Shown here: one piece after another, positions 48,483 through 57,848 of the stretch
Position numbering within the stretch: the first letter of the stretch is position 1
How the letters are laid out: each line of letters begins with the position of its first letter
Source: Ch128b sp964527925
GTDB taxonomy: Bacteria > Bacteroidota > Ignavibacteria > Ch128b
NCBI GenBank assembly: GCA_964527925.1
Contig: CAZGQO010000001.1
Span: 1 to 64,000 of the forward strand
Direction of reading: 5' to 3'
DNA: 64,000 nucleotides
The notes under the pieces: generated by a model
Databases searched by the model: none
What the model saw: the letters and a program-made list of their open reading frames with translations, nothing else
What the model was told of the DNA's origin: nothing
Translations under genes and position numbers: made by a program

Positions 48483-48695
48483 ATGTCAGAACGAAAAAAA
48501 GGAACCGTTAAATGGTTCAATCGAGTTAAAGGTTACGGATTCATCACACAGGAAAATGGTGAGGATGTATTCGTTCATTACAAAGCCATCATCGGCAACA
48601 ACTACCGAACACTCGCAGAAAACGACAAAGTCGAATTTTCAGTTAAGCAGGGACCAAAAGGTTTCCAAGCTGCTGAAGTTAAAATCATTGGATAA
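48483..48695 (+). CDS. Cold-shock protein, CspA family
   Basis: 70-residue single OB-fold (cold-shock domain). It shows GTVKWFNRVKGYGFITQENG with RNP1 (KGYGFIT) and RNP2 as VFVHY. It binds single-stranded RNA or DNA and probably acts as an RNA chaperone. It is a single-gene transcript: a structured leader is in front and a strong terminator is 18 nt behind. Confidence 0.96.
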   Translation: MSERKKGTVKWFNRVKGYGFITQENGEDVFVHYKAIIGNNYRTLAENDKVEFSVKQGPKGFQAAEVKIIG

Positions 48696-48712
48696 TTAAT
48701 TTCCAGATGCAC

Positions 48713-48738
48713 AAAACCCCACTTCGGTGGGGTTTTTT
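48713..48738 (+). terminator. Intrinsic terminator with TTCG tetraloop after the cold-shock gene
   Basis: AAAACCCCAC and GTGGGGTTTT form a 10-bp stem closed by the very stable TTCG tetraloop, followed by TT and an AT-rich stretch. Confidence 0.95.
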
Positions 48739-48849
48739 ATTTTAAAGTCAATAGATTCGATTCAAAATTTTTTTTAGTTCAATCTTCAAATTATAAATCT
48801 CCCCTTTTGTATATTTACATAAATAAGAGAGTTAATTACGGAGGATGAA

Positions 48850-49380
48850 ATGGTAAATGTTTTTCTTGTTGAAGGTGATATAACTCAAGCTAAAGTTGAT
48901 GCAATTGTGAATGCCGCAAATAATCATCTCTGGATGGGTGCAGGTGTTGCAGGTGCAATTAAAAGAGTCGGTGGAAAAATTATTGAAGTTGAAGCTGTTG
49001 CAAAAGGTCCAATCAAAATTGGTTCTGCTATAGAAACAACTGCTGGAAACTTAGATACTAAATATGTAATTCACGCAGCAGTAATGGGACAGGATTTGAT
49101 TACGAACGAAGAATACATTCGTGAAGCAACTAAAAATACTTTATTGCTTTGTGAAAAACTGAACTTAGAATCAGTTGCCTTACCAGCATTTGGCACTGGT
49201 GTTGGTGGATTTTCAAAAGAGAAATGTGCAGAGATAATGTTAAGTGAAGTTATTAGTTTCGAAAATAAAAGTTTGAAGGATGTTTATTTTTATCTATTCG
49301 GAAAAGATACATTAGGAATTTTTAAAAAAGTTTATAATCAACTAATAAATAAAAAATTAGGTAACCAATGGAAGCTTTAA
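48850..49380 (+). CDS. Macro domain protein, likely ADP-ribose hydrolase
   Basis: 176-residue stand-alone macro domain. It shows VEGDITQAKVDAIVNAANNH (about 7-26, with the Asp and Asn that contact ADP-ribose), GAGVAGAIKRVGG and the phosphate loop ALPAFGTGVGGFSKE. Such proteins bind or remove ADP-ribose or hydrolyse O-acetyl-ADP-ribose. A GGAGG ribosome-binding site precedes the ATG. Its last 13 nt overlap the start of floA, so the two are probably co-translated. Confidence 0.9.
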   Translation: MVNVFLVEGDITQAKVDAIVNAANNHLWMGAGVAGAIKRVGGKIIEVEAVAKGPIKIGSAIETTAGNLDTKYVIHAAVMGQDLITNEEYIREATKNTLLLCEKLNLESVALPAFGTGVGGFSKEKCAEIMLSEVISFENKSLKDVYFYLFGKDTLGIFKKVYNQLINKKLGNQWKL

Positions 49381-50351
49381 CTGGCTTTGCTGTACTAATA
49401 ATATTCGCAATAATTATTTTCTTAATAATCTTTCTATACTTTATTCCCGTCGGATTATGGATTACTGCATATTTTGCAGGAGTTAAGCTAAAAATCTTCT
49501 CTGACTTAGTTGGAATGAGATTAAGAAAAGTCCCGCCGCACATAATCGTTAAAAGTTTGATAACTGCAACAAAAGCTGGAATAAAAGTCGAAACAGGAAA
49601 GCTTGAAGCTCATTATCTTGCAGGTGGAAATGTTGAAAAAGTTGTGAATGCTTTGATATCCGCTGATAAAGCAAACATTCCACTCACATTTGAAAGAGCA
49701 ACAGCAATTGACCTTGCTGGCAGAGATGTACTTGAAGCAGTGAAGATGAGTGTAAATCCAAAAGTAATCGAAACTCCAGCAATTGCAGCAGTTGCCAAAG
49801 ATGGAATTCAGGTGCGAGCAATTGCTAAAGTAACTGTGAGAGCAAACATTGATCGTTTAGTTGGTGGTGCGGGAGAAACAACAATTATTGCTCGTGTTGG
49901 TGAAGGAATTGTTACTACAATTGGTTCATCTAATACTCATAAAGAAGTATTAGAAAATCCAGATAGAATTTCTAAGACTGTTCTCGAGAAAGGACTTGAT
50001 GCAGGTACTGCTTTTGAAATTCTTTCAATTGATATTGCTGATGTTGATGTTGGTGAAAACATTGGTGCAAAACTTCAAACTGATCAAGCTGAAGCGGACT
50101 TGAAAATTGCAAGAGCAAAAGCTGAGGAAAGAAGAGCAGCTGCAGTTGCAACTGAACAGGAAATGAAAGCCGAAGTTCAACGGATGAAAGCAAAAGTTAT
50201 TGAAGCCGAAGCAGAAATTCCAAAAGCAATAGCTCAAGCACTTAGAGAGGGAAAACTTGGTGTGATGGACTATTATGCTTTGCGAAACATTCAGGCAGAT
50301 ACTGAAATGCGTGAATCAATTTCAAAAGGTGTTGAGAAGAAAAAAGAATAA
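49368..50351 (+). CDS. floA: Flotillin-like protein FloA
   Basis: 327 residues of the UPF0365/FloA type: a membrane helix at about 5-25, a second hydrophobic stretch, then an SPFH-like domain with ALISADKANIPLTFERATAIDLAGRD and RAIAKVTVRANIDRLVGGAGE. The C-terminal Glu/Ala-rich helix (about 240-300) contains AEADLKIARAKAEERRAA and KAKVIEAEAEIPKAIAQAL. FloA forms membrane assemblies that organise lipid domains. It commonly sits beside an NfeD gene, but here it does not; the NfeD in this window is paired with the slipin at 27512-29558. Confidence 0.94.
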   Translation: MEALTGFAVLIIFAIIIFLIIFLYFIPVGLWITAYFAGVKLKIFSDLVGMRLRKVPPHIIVKSLITATKAGIKVETGKLEAHYLAGGNVEKVVNALISADKANIPLTFERATAIDLAGRDVLEAVKMSVNPKVIETPAIAAVAKDGIQVRAIAKVTVRANIDRLVGGAGETTIIARVGEGIVTTIGSSNTHKEVLENPDRISKTVLEKGLDAGTAFEILSIDIADVDVGENIGAKLQTDQAEADLKIARAKAEERRAAAVATEQEMKAEVQRMKAKVIEAEAEIPKAIAQALREGKLGVMDYYALRNIQADTEMRESISKGVEKKKE

Positions 50352-50369
50352 AATATAACAGACTTATTA

Positions 50370-50960
50370 ATGGAAGATTTAATTAATATTATAATTTATT
50401 TGTTCATAATCTATCTTTTTCTGAGTCCTCTTTTCAAGAAAAAACCTAAATCTCGTCCAGTCGAAACAAAACCAGATTATGAAGAACAAATCTTAGTTGA
50501 CGATGAAAAAAGTGAAGAGATATCGTCTCAAAATATCCTTAAAGAAATTGAATTGCTATTCGGTCGTTCAACTGAATCTGATGAAGCAGTGAAAGAAGAA
50601 AAAATAGAGGAAGAAGAACAAAAACAATTTGAATCAAAAATTTATGACTTTAAGACTGAAGAAAAAGTCGAAGTCAAAACTCTACACAAAGAAATAATTG
50701 AAAAAGATTTTGCCATTGAAGAATATAATTACGAGGAGACTTCAAATAATTATGAAATTGATGAATTTGATTACACAAAAATTGATGAAGAATCTTTAGA
50801 TACATCGAAAGAAGCAAAAAAAGTTGAATTGGAAAGAACATTCTCAATAAGACTTCAAAATATTGATGACTTCAAAAAAGCTTTCATCTATAAGGAAGTC
50901 TTTGAATCCCCATTAACTATGAGAATTTTAGGATTGAAATGGCGAAGAAGTATATATTAA
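50370..50960 (+). CDS. Small membrane-anchored acidic protein, unknown function
   Basis: 196 residues: a transmembrane helix at about 4-24 followed by a basic stretch (KKKPKSRP), a long Glu/Lys-rich, probably disordered middle (about 35-155) and a short conserved-looking end (RLQNIDDFKKAFIYKEVFES, then PLTMR). A comparable C-terminal motif occurs in short Bacteroidota proteins of unknown function; this comparison is from memory. It lies 18 nt after floA and overlaps the helicase start by 22 nt. Confidence 0.65.
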   Translation: MEDLINIIIYLFIIYLFLSPLFKKKPKSRPVETKPDYEEQILVDDEKSEEISSQNILKEIELLFGRSTESDEAVKEEKIEEEEQKQFESKIYDFKTEEKVEVKTLHKEIIEKDFAIEEYNYEETSNNYEIDEFDYTKIDEESLDTSKEAKKVELERTFSIRLQNIDDFKKAFIYKEVFESPLTMRILGLKWRRSIY

Positions 50961-52945
50961 AAAACATTTCACTTGATGATAAAACTGTTAGTCAAAAGAA
51001 AGAAGTTCAATACAAAATCGATTACAAAAATGTTTTAAATCCAGCCCAGTACGAAGCTGTTATCACTACGGAAGGTCCTGTTCTTGTAATTGCCGGTGCA
51101 GGGACCGGGAAAACTCAAACTCTTGTCTATCGTGTTGCTCGACTTGTTGAATCAGGAGTTAATCCTGCTTCAATACTTCTTTTAACTTTTACAAGAAAAG
51201 CTGCTCAGGAGATGTTAAGACGTGCAGCAATTTTAATTGACTCAAGATGTGAGAAGGTCTCGGGCGGCACTTTTCATTCTTTTGCCAATATGATTTTAAG
51301 AAAATTTGCTGCGAAAATTGGTTACCCTTCTAATTTCACAATTCTTGATCAATCAGACGCAGAAGATGTAATTAACATTGTTCGAACAAATCTTAGATTC
51401 GACAAACAAAGAAAAAGATTTCCGAAGAAACAAACTCTTTATGATATAATCAGTCTCGCAATCAATAAGCAGACAACAATTGAAGAAATTGTTCGAACTC
51501 AATATCCACAATTCATCGAGTTCATTGCTGATATTGAAAGACTCAATCTTGAATATGAAAATTTCAAGAAGAAAAATGCTTTGTTGGATTATGATGATTT
51601 GCTATTAAAACTAAAATTTCTTCTTGAGACAGATGAAGATTTTAGAAGATACATCCATAAAACTTACAAATACATAATGGTTGATGAATATCAGGATACG
51701 AATAAACTTCAAGCAGAGATTGTGAAATTACTTGGCGGAACTTCACGAAACATTATGGTCGTTGGTGATGATTCTCAGAGCATCTACTCATTTCGAGGTG
51801 CAAATTTCAAAAACATTATCGATTTCCCGAAAGATTTTCCCGATGCGAAAATCATAACAATCGAAGAAAATTATCGAAGCACTCAGGCTATTCTGAATTT
51901 TACAAATCAGATTATCGCTTCGATGAAAGAAAAATATCCAAAGATTCTCTACACGAAAAATGATTATGGCGAACTTCCTTCCATAATCGCAGCACAGAAT
52001 ACAACTCTCGAATCAAAATTTGTTGTTGATAAAATTCTCGATTTAAGAGAAGAAGGAATTTCACTTAAAGATATTGCCGTCCTTTTCCGTTCTGGATATA
52101 TTTCTTATGATCTTGAAATTGAATTAAACAAAGCTGGAATCCCATATCGTAAATTTGGCGGGATTAAATTTATCGAAACTGCTCATATAAAAGATTTAAT
52201 AAGCTTCTTGAGAATTCTAAGCAATCCAATTGATAGGATCAGCTGGTTTAGAATTTTGCAATTGCTTCCTGGGATTGGTCCCAAAAAAGCTAAATCAATC
52301 ACTGATGATATAGAAGCAACAATTAATCAGAAAAAATTTGATTTTAATTCATTCGCTAAACATAAAGATCTTCCTGAAGATGTAATTAGATTATTCGAGG
52401 TATTCGAGGAAGCAAATGGAAAATCTCTTTCTCCTTCTGAAAAATTAAATATCATATATCCCTTCTATGAACCAATCTTAAAAGAAAAGTATGACGATTT
52501 TCAGAAGAGATTAAAAGATCTTGAGATATTCCTTGCAATCAGCGAAAAGTATCGTTCATTGAATTCTTTTCTCGATGATCTCGCTTTAGAACCACCGACT
52601 AAAAGTGTGATTGATATTGAAAGTCCTGGATCAGAAGATGAATTTCTTACCCTGAGCACATTTCACTCAGCAAAAGGATTGGAATGGCATTCTGTTTTTG
52701 TGATTGGAGTTGTTGAAGGATTTTTCCCGAACATAAGATCATCTGAATCGTTTGAAGATCTTGAAGAGGAAAGAAGATTGCTCTATGTTGCCTGTACAAG
52801 AGCAAAACGAAATCTTTTTATCTCATACCCGTTAATAATGTATTCTCGAATTGATGGAGTAACTTATTCAAAAAAATCCAGATTTATTGCACCAATAAAT
52901 CAAGAATATTATGAGGAATGGTTAATCAATGAAGATCAAAACTAA
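50939..52945 (+). CDS. UvrD/PcrA-like superfamily 1A DNA helicase
   Basis: 668 residues with all main helicase motifs: Walker A VIAGAGTGKTQTLVYR (about 50-65), TFTRKAAQEML (Ia), MVDEYQDTN (II), DDSQSIYSFRGA (III), EENYRST (IV), STFHSAKGLEW (V) and YVACTRAKRNLFIS (VI). UvrD/PcrA helicases unwind DNA in repair and displace proteins during replication-transcription conflicts. It ends only about 45 residues after motif VI, so the C-terminal extension of typical 720-residue UvrD/PcrA is mostly missing. It overlaps the next gene by 17 nt. Confidence 0.92.
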   Translation: MAKKYILKNISLDDKTVSQKKEVQYKIDYKNVLNPAQYEAVITTEGPVLVIAGAGTGKTQTLVYRVARLVESGVNPASILLLTFTRKAAQEMLRRAAILIDSRCEKVSGGTFHSFANMILRKFAAKIGYPSNFTILDQSDAEDVINIVRTNLRFDKQRKRFPKKQTLYDIISLAINKQTTIEEIVRTQYPQFIEFIADIERLNLEYENFKKKNALLDYDDLLLKLKFLLETDEDFRRYIHKTYKYIMVDEYQDTNKLQAEIVKLLGGTSRNIMVVGDDSQSIYSFRGANFKNIIDFPKDFPDAKIITIEENYRSTQAILNFTNQIIASMKEKYPKILYTKNDYGELPSIIAAQNTTLESKFVVDKILDLREEGISLKDIAVLFRSGYISYDLEIELNKAGIPYRKFGGIKFIETAHIKDLISFLRILSNPIDRISWFRILQLLPGIGPKKAKSITDDIEATINQKKFDFNSFAKHKDLPEDVIRLFEVFEEANGKSLSPSEKLNIIYPFYEPILKEKYDDFQKRLKDLEIFLAISEKYRSLNSFLDDLALEPPTKSVIDIESPGSEDEFLTLSTFHSAKGLEWHSVFVIGVVEGFFPNIRSSESFEDLEEERRLLYVACTRAKRNLFISYPLIMYSRIDGVTYSKKSRFIAPINQEYYEEWLINEDQN

Positions 52946-54557
52946 AACTTTATTTACTCTCCCAATATTTTTTCTAACAATTCTTTTTCTGGGTTGTCCA
53001 GGTGCAAAAAGAGATGAGCTTGAATATTACAGAAGCAAAGTTGATTCACTTCGAAATGTAATCAATGATTTTGTTGTTGAAGTTAATCAATTAAAGTACG
53101 AATCATATCTCGAAAATAAACCGCTTCAATTATCAAATGTTTATCGAAAGTATAAGAATTTATTCAGTCAACACGATATTGATTTAATAAACAATCTTCG
53201 AAAACTGGAGCAGCGTGCAGAAAGAATTGAAAGACTTGAAAGATTAAAAGTATTCATCTATGAAAAGATAGTTGAGAAAGAAACAATAAATTTACTTGAT
53301 CAAATCAACCAGTTGAAGCATGAATTAAAATATTATGTTGGCAGTTCTGTTTTCCCCTCTTGCAAATTGACCGAAATTCTTTCGAAAGAACAGAATGCAA
53401 ATAAAAGAAAGAGGTTATATCTAAATCACACTTCCCTTTTCAAAAAAATTCAGGAACTTTATTTAGAATTATTTAAAGCAAAAGAAAGAGTAATAATCGA
53501 TTCATTGAATTTTAACTCATACAATCAATTTGCGGGAATGATTCGCCAGGAAGATTTAAACACTTTTGCCAGAATTGCAAATGATTTCATCCAGACAACA
53601 AACGAATATTATTATAATCAGCTGTACGAACTTTTACGCATTAACAGAATTCCACAGGAAAAATTTTTTGCTTACGATGTTCCTTATATAACAACTAACC
53701 AGCGTGTTGAGAAATATTTCAGAAGCGATAGTTTATACAATGTTTTTCTCAGATCATTCTATCAGATGGGAATTACTATTGATAGTTTAGAATACTTAAA
53801 AATAAATCAACTGCCTTTCGACAAAAAAAGAAATATTTCAAAAGTAAATCTCTGTTCAACTGGTTTTACTTTATTCATTCCAGAACAAAATTTTTTAACA
53901 ATATCACTTGATGCAAGAAGTTCTAACCTGCGACGAATCTTTTTTGAAGCCGGTAAATTGCTTCCATTGATTTACACCAATGAAAAAAGTCTTGAATTAA
54001 AATATTTCTATCGAGAATCTATCCTATTAACTTTTGGAAATTTCTTCGCTAATGTTCTGGACGAACCACTTTATTTAAGTGAAAATCTAATCACATCAAA
54101 AAAACAGTTAAGTAATTTCATCAAACTACAATCTTTCAAAAAACTTTATGAAGCCAGAAAACTGTGTGCAGATTTTCTGGTGGAGTTTTCGTTGCAGGAC
54201 TCATTAAAATCCCATCCTGATACTTTGATTGCCTTATACAAAAATGTTCTTGGCTTCAACACTACTGAAATGGACTTTTATAAAATGTATTTCACTATTT
54301 ATGACTATTATTATGAAGTTGAATTATTAAAATCCTTATTTCTCGAGTCTATGTTAAAAACTAAAATTCTAGAAAAATTTGGCGATACATGGTTTAAGAA
54401 TCCTTCAGTTAATGGTTATCTTAATGACTATTTCAAAAAATCTACAAGTTATAATGTTGATAAATTTTTAGTTGATATTGGCTATTATTTCTTAGATCCC
54501 CGATTTTATTTCAATGAAATAATCTCGATGAACGAAAAGGCAAAGAAAGGATTTTAA
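52929..54557 (+). CDS. Lipoprotein resembling an inactive M2/M3-type peptidase
   Basis: 542 residues with a lipoprotein signal (about 1-24, lipobox LFLGC) and a mainly helical body. An N-terminal heptad-like region (about 28-135) is followed by a segment (about 335-390) reading RIFFEAGKLLPLIY, then FYRESILLTFGNFFANVLDE. By spacing this aligns with HHEMGH ... FHEAIGE of gluzincin metallopeptidases, but both zinc histidines are absent. The resemblance is inferred by eye and a catalytic role is unlikely. It probably sits on the periplasmic face of a membrane. It overlaps the helicase gene by 17 nt. Confidence 0.6.
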   Translation: MKIKTKTLFTLPIFFLTILFLGCPGAKRDELEYYRSKVDSLRNVINDFVVEVNQLKYESYLENKPLQLSNVYRKYKNLFSQHDIDLINNLRKLEQRAERIERLERLKVFIYEKIVEKETINLLDQINQLKHELKYYVGSSVFPSCKLTEILSKEQNANKRKRLYLNHTSLFKKIQELYLELFKAKERVIIDSLNFNSYNQFAGMIRQEDLNTFARIANDFIQTTNEYYYNQLYELLRINRIPQEKFFAYDVPYITTNQRVEKYFRSDSLYNVFLRSFYQMGITIDSLEYLKINQLPFDKKRNISKVNLCSTGFTLFIPEQNFLTISLDARSSNLRRIFFEAGKLLPLIYTNEKSLELKYFYRESILLTFGNFFANVLDEPLYLSENLITSKKQLSNFIKLQSFKKLYEARKLCADFLVEFSLQDSLKSHPDTLIALYKNVLGFNTTEMDFYKMYFTIYDYYYEVELLKSLFLESMLKTKILEKFGDTWFKNPSVNGYLNDYFKKSTSYNVDKFLVDIGYYFLDPRFYFNEIISMNEKAKKGF

Positions 54558-54562
54558 ATAGT

Positions 54563-55648
54563 TTGTTGACAGTAATTTATATTCTTATAGTCTACATCAC
54601 TTTAATAAATGCTGTCATTTTACTTAGCCTCTTCTTCAAGAAAGATAAAACTCAGAAAAAGTCTAATGATAAAGATTTATTCGTTAGCGTTGTAGTAGCT
54701 TTTAAGAATGAGTCAAAAAATCTTGATCGATTGATTAAAGGTCTCGCAAATCAAAATTATTCTTCAAATCAATTTGAGATTATTCTTGTCGATGATTTTT
54801 CATCGGATGGTTCTTTTGAAAAAGCAAAAACTTACGAAGCACAATTTTCAAACTTAAAAGTTCTTAAAAATCAGTACAGTTCTGGAAAGAAAGGTGCACT
54901 AAAAACTGGAATATTAAATTCTCGTGGTGAATATATTTTATTAACCGATGCAGACTGCTTTCCAGGAAATAACTGGATTAAATCAATGATTTCAAAGTTT
55001 GATGATGAGAATGACATTGTTTTTGGCTATGCACCTTTCAAAGAAAATAAGTCTTTTCTTAGTAAACTCTGCCGATATGAAAATCTTTTCTCAACTGTAT
55101 TGATGGAATCATTTTATAATGTTGGTTATCCGTATTTAGTCTTTGGGAGAAATATCTCCTATCGAAAATCTCTTTTCAATCGGCTGAATGGATTTGATTC
55201 CATTGAAAAATCTTTGAGTGGAGATGATGATTTATTTTTTCAGAAAGCACTAAGCAATGGAGTCAATGTTGTTTTGAATTATGATAAAGATTCGATTGTC
55301 TTCAGTAAATGTGTTCCGAACTGGAAGACTTTTTTCAGACAGAAAAGTCGACATGTTTCTGCAAGTAAATTTTATCCTATCACACTCAAAACCGTTCTGG
55401 GTTTGATTTATGGTTCTAACATCTTTTTAAATTTAATTTTGATGGTTGGACTTTTTACAGGTGATTTATTTATCATCACTTTTATTCTGATAAATTGGTT
55501 TATTAAACTTTTAATGATAAAATTTCTTACCCGAAAGTTATCTCTAAAGTTTTCTTCTTTCTTGATTCCAATTCTTGATTTCCTGTACTTTTTATTTCTT
55601 ATTCCAATTGGAATTCGTTCGAGGTTTAGGATTGTCCACTGGAAATAA
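54563..55648 (+). CDS. Family 2 glycosyltransferase, membrane-bound
   Basis: 361 residues starting with TTG at 54563 (a second TTG follows directly). An N-terminal membrane helix (about 4-25) is followed by a GT-A domain: VSVVVAFKNESKNLDRLI, ILVDDFSSDGS, YILLTDADCFPGNNW (the DxD region), then SGDDDLFFQKAL and FFRQKSRHVSASKF in the ED and QxxRW positions. Two to three C-terminal membrane helices follow. Acceptor and sugar are unknown. It overlaps the methyltransferase gene downstream. Confidence 0.87.
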   Translation: MLTVIYILIVYITLINAVILLSLFFKKDKTQKKSNDKDLFVSVVVAFKNESKNLDRLIKGLANQNYSSNQFEIILVDDFSSDGSFEKAKTYEAQFSNLKVLKNQYSSGKKGALKTGILNSRGEYILLTDADCFPGNNWIKSMISKFDDENDIVFGYAPFKENKSFLSKLCRYENLFSTVLMESFYNVGYPYLVFGRNISYRKSLFNRLNGFDSIEKSLSGDDDLFFQKALSNGVNVVLNYDKDSIVFSKCVPNWKTFFRQKSRHVSASKFYPITLKTVLGLIYGSNIFLNLILMVGLFTGDLFIITFILINWFIKLLMIKFLTRKLSLKFSSFLIPILDFLYFLFLIPIGIRSRFRIVHWK

Positions 55649-56459
55649 TCCCTATTACTTAAATCCACAACACCCGAATTTTGAAAGATGGCAGAGAAGT
55701 TTCAAAACAGCTTTTGAACGGGGAAAGTTTGTCAAAAGTCTAGTTGAAAAATTCAAACCTTCAAATGGTTTATGCATACTTGATGTAGGTTCAGGATTTG
55801 GCGGAACAATTCAGAATTTTTTAGATGAAACAAATTACATTTATTCAGTTGAGATTGATGAAAATAAATTGAAATTTCAGCCAGATAATCAAAATCTTTT
55901 CAAACAAAAAATTGATGCTTTTCAATTAAAGTTCGAAGAAGGAAAATTTGATTTAATTATTCTTCAAGATTTTATCGAGCACATGGAGACGCCTGGTGAG
56001 TTCATAAAATTCATTTCTAATTTTCTGAAAAAAGATGGAATAATTTATCTAAGCACTCCAAACAAACTTTCAATCATAAATTTAATTTCAGATCCCCACT
56101 GGGGATTTCCACTGGTTTCTTTGTTTTCAAGAAAACTGATTAAAAAAATTTTTATTCCCCTTTTTCGTCCACTTGAAAAAGATAGAATTGGTATTGCTGA
56201 ATTGATATCGCTTAAGAGTTTAAGAAAAATATTCAGTGAAGCAGAACTCGACTATCATCTTCACACTAAATTTGCAGCACAAGAATTTTTCAGAAATCCA
56301 CACCAATTCATCTGGTCAGATTTGCATCTATTTTTCTTCAGAATACTTAATTATTTGAAGCTTGAAAAACTAATCTTAAAAATCGTCAACAATAAAGCTG
56401 GATTTTTAAATAACTTCATTACTCCTACATTTTTCTTTATTCTAAAAAAGAAAAATTAG
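55632..56459 (+). CDS. SAM-dependent methyltransferase, class I
   Basis: About 275 residues from the TTG at 55632, which has GAGG seven bases upstream. An earlier TTG (55575) would lengthen the protein by 19 hydrophobic residues that are antisense-free but overlap the glycosyltransferase. Motif I is LCILDVGSGFGGT and motif II region is LIILQDFIEHMETPGEFI, followed by KKDGIIYLSTPNKLS, typical of the Methyltransf_23 type found in polysaccharide or lipid gene clusters. It presumably methylates a product of the neighbouring glycosyltransferase; this is inference. Confidence 0.82.
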   Translation: MSTGNNPYYLNPQHPNFERWQRSFKTAFERGKFVKSLVEKFKPSNGLCILDVGSGFGGTIQNFLDETNYIYSVEIDENKLKFQPDNQNLFKQKIDAFQLKFEEGKFDLIILQDFIEHMETPGEFIKFISNFLKKDGIIYLSTPNKLSIINLISDPHWGFPLVSLFSRKLIKKIFIPLFRPLEKDRIGIAELISLKSLRKIFSEAELDYHLHTKFAAQEFFRNPHQFIWSDLHLFFFRILNYLKLEKLILKIVNNKAGFLNNFITPTFFFILKKKN

Positions 56460-56599
56460 TCCCCTTTTCTCAAATTTAATTGTTCATCTAAGATCGATTA
56501 AAAAACTTTAAATCAACTGAAGTGAAGAGATAAATTTTCTGACAGGTGATGGACAATAAGTAATTGCAGAGTATTTAGTGAAATCTTTCTATGAGGAAC

Positions 56600-57847
56600 T
56601 TATTCATACCTGAGTGCTTCAATCGGATCCAGATTAGCGGCTTTGTAAGCAGGGTAAGTTCCAAATGTAATTCCAACAAAAACACAGAGAAAAATTCCAA
56701 CAGTCACCCACAAAACAGGAATTGTAAACGTTCCACCAATAAAAGATGCGACAATATTTCCAACAGTTATTCCAAGCAAAATTCCAATTATGCCGCCAAT
56801 AAAACATAGAATAATTGCTTCAATTAAGAACTGAATTAAAATATCTTTCTTTGTTGCACCGACAGATTTTCTGATACCAATTTCTTTTGTCCTTTCAGTG
56901 ACGGAAACCAGCATAATATTCATTATTCCTACTCCAGCGGCAAGTAAAGCAATAGCAGCCACAGCAAATACACCGATTTTAACTCCACGAGTTATCTCAT
57001 TGACCTGTTCGATGAGTGATTCATTTGAAAAGACATAAAAATCATCTTCATCGGCGGGACTTAATTTTCTTACGGTTCTAAAATATCCGATTGCTTTATC
57101 AATTGTTTCTTCATACTCTTCAGTTGAATTTGCCATCACTGTTATATTAATACTTCCGCTCCAACTAAATGGATCAACTGCACCAAAATATTTTTCAAAT
57201 GTTGATAAAGGAATTAGAATTAAGTTATCTCTGCTCTGACCAAAAACATTTCCCATCTTCTCGAGTACACCGATCACTTCGAATTTTTTCCCTCCAACAG
57301 TTATTTCCTGACCAATTGGATCAAGAGTTGGAAATAAATTATTAACAATATCCAATCCAATTATTGCAACATCTGCTGTGTAGTTTAAATCAAGTTGATT
57401 TATAGATCTTCCTCGTTCAACTATCCAGTTATTAGTGTACATCGCTTCAGGAGTAATTCCACCGACAGGAATGTTTGGATTAGTTTCTCGATTCAAGAAT
57501 CTGGCGGTCAATCCAAATTTCCATCTTTCAGCGGCAACAAACTTTGCACCTTTCATCATTTCTTTAAAGCGTTCAAACTCATCATAAGTGATATTTCTTC
57601 TTTTTGCATATTTAGCTCTTTCTTTTGGATCACCGCTTCTGAAGGCAGGCAATTTTTGAATTTGAAAAGTATTGGTTCCAAGCTGAGTCAATCCACTTTC
57701 GATGCTGTTTTGCATAATCGTAACAATTGTCATTATTGCGATGATGGAGAAAATCCCAACAACAATTCCAGTAATCGTAAGGAATGCTCTCAACTTATTT
57801 GCTTTTAATGAATCCAGTGAGTGAAATAATATTTCTTTGTAATCCAT
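56600..57847 (-). CDS. MacB-type ABC transporter permease (second)
   Basis: 415 residues: N-terminal membrane helix (about 18-40, LRAFLTITGIVVGIFSIIAI), a large periplasmic MacB-like domain (about 45-280) and three C-terminal FtsX-type helices beginning AALLAAGVGIMNIMLVSVTE, with the TERTKEIGIRKSVGATKKDI segment. It probably forms a heterodimer with the similar permease encoded immediately upstream. Ends near a 140-nt convergent gap with the methyltransferase gene, in which I see no clear terminator. Confidence 0.92.
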   Translation of the reverse strand: MDYKEILFHSLDSLKANKLRAFLTITGIVVGIFSIIAIMTIVTIMQNSIESGLTQLGTNTFQIQKLPAFRSGDPKERAKYAKRRNITYDEFERFKEMMKGAKFVAAERWKFGLTARFLNRETNPNIPVGGITPEAMYTNNWIVERGRSINQLDLNYTADVAIIGLDIVNNLFPTLDPIGQEITVGGKKFEVIGVLEKMGNVFGQSRDNLILIPLSTFEKYFGAVDPFSWSGSINITVMANSTEEYEETIDKAIGYFRTVRKLSPADEDDFYVFSNESLIEQVNEITRGVKIGVFAVAAIALLAAGVGIMNIMLVSVTERTKEIGIRKSVGATKKDILIQFLIEAIILCFIGGIIGILLGITVGNIVASFIGGTFTIPVLWVTVGIFLCVFVGITFGTYPAYKAANLDPIEALRYE

Positions 57848-57848
57848 T

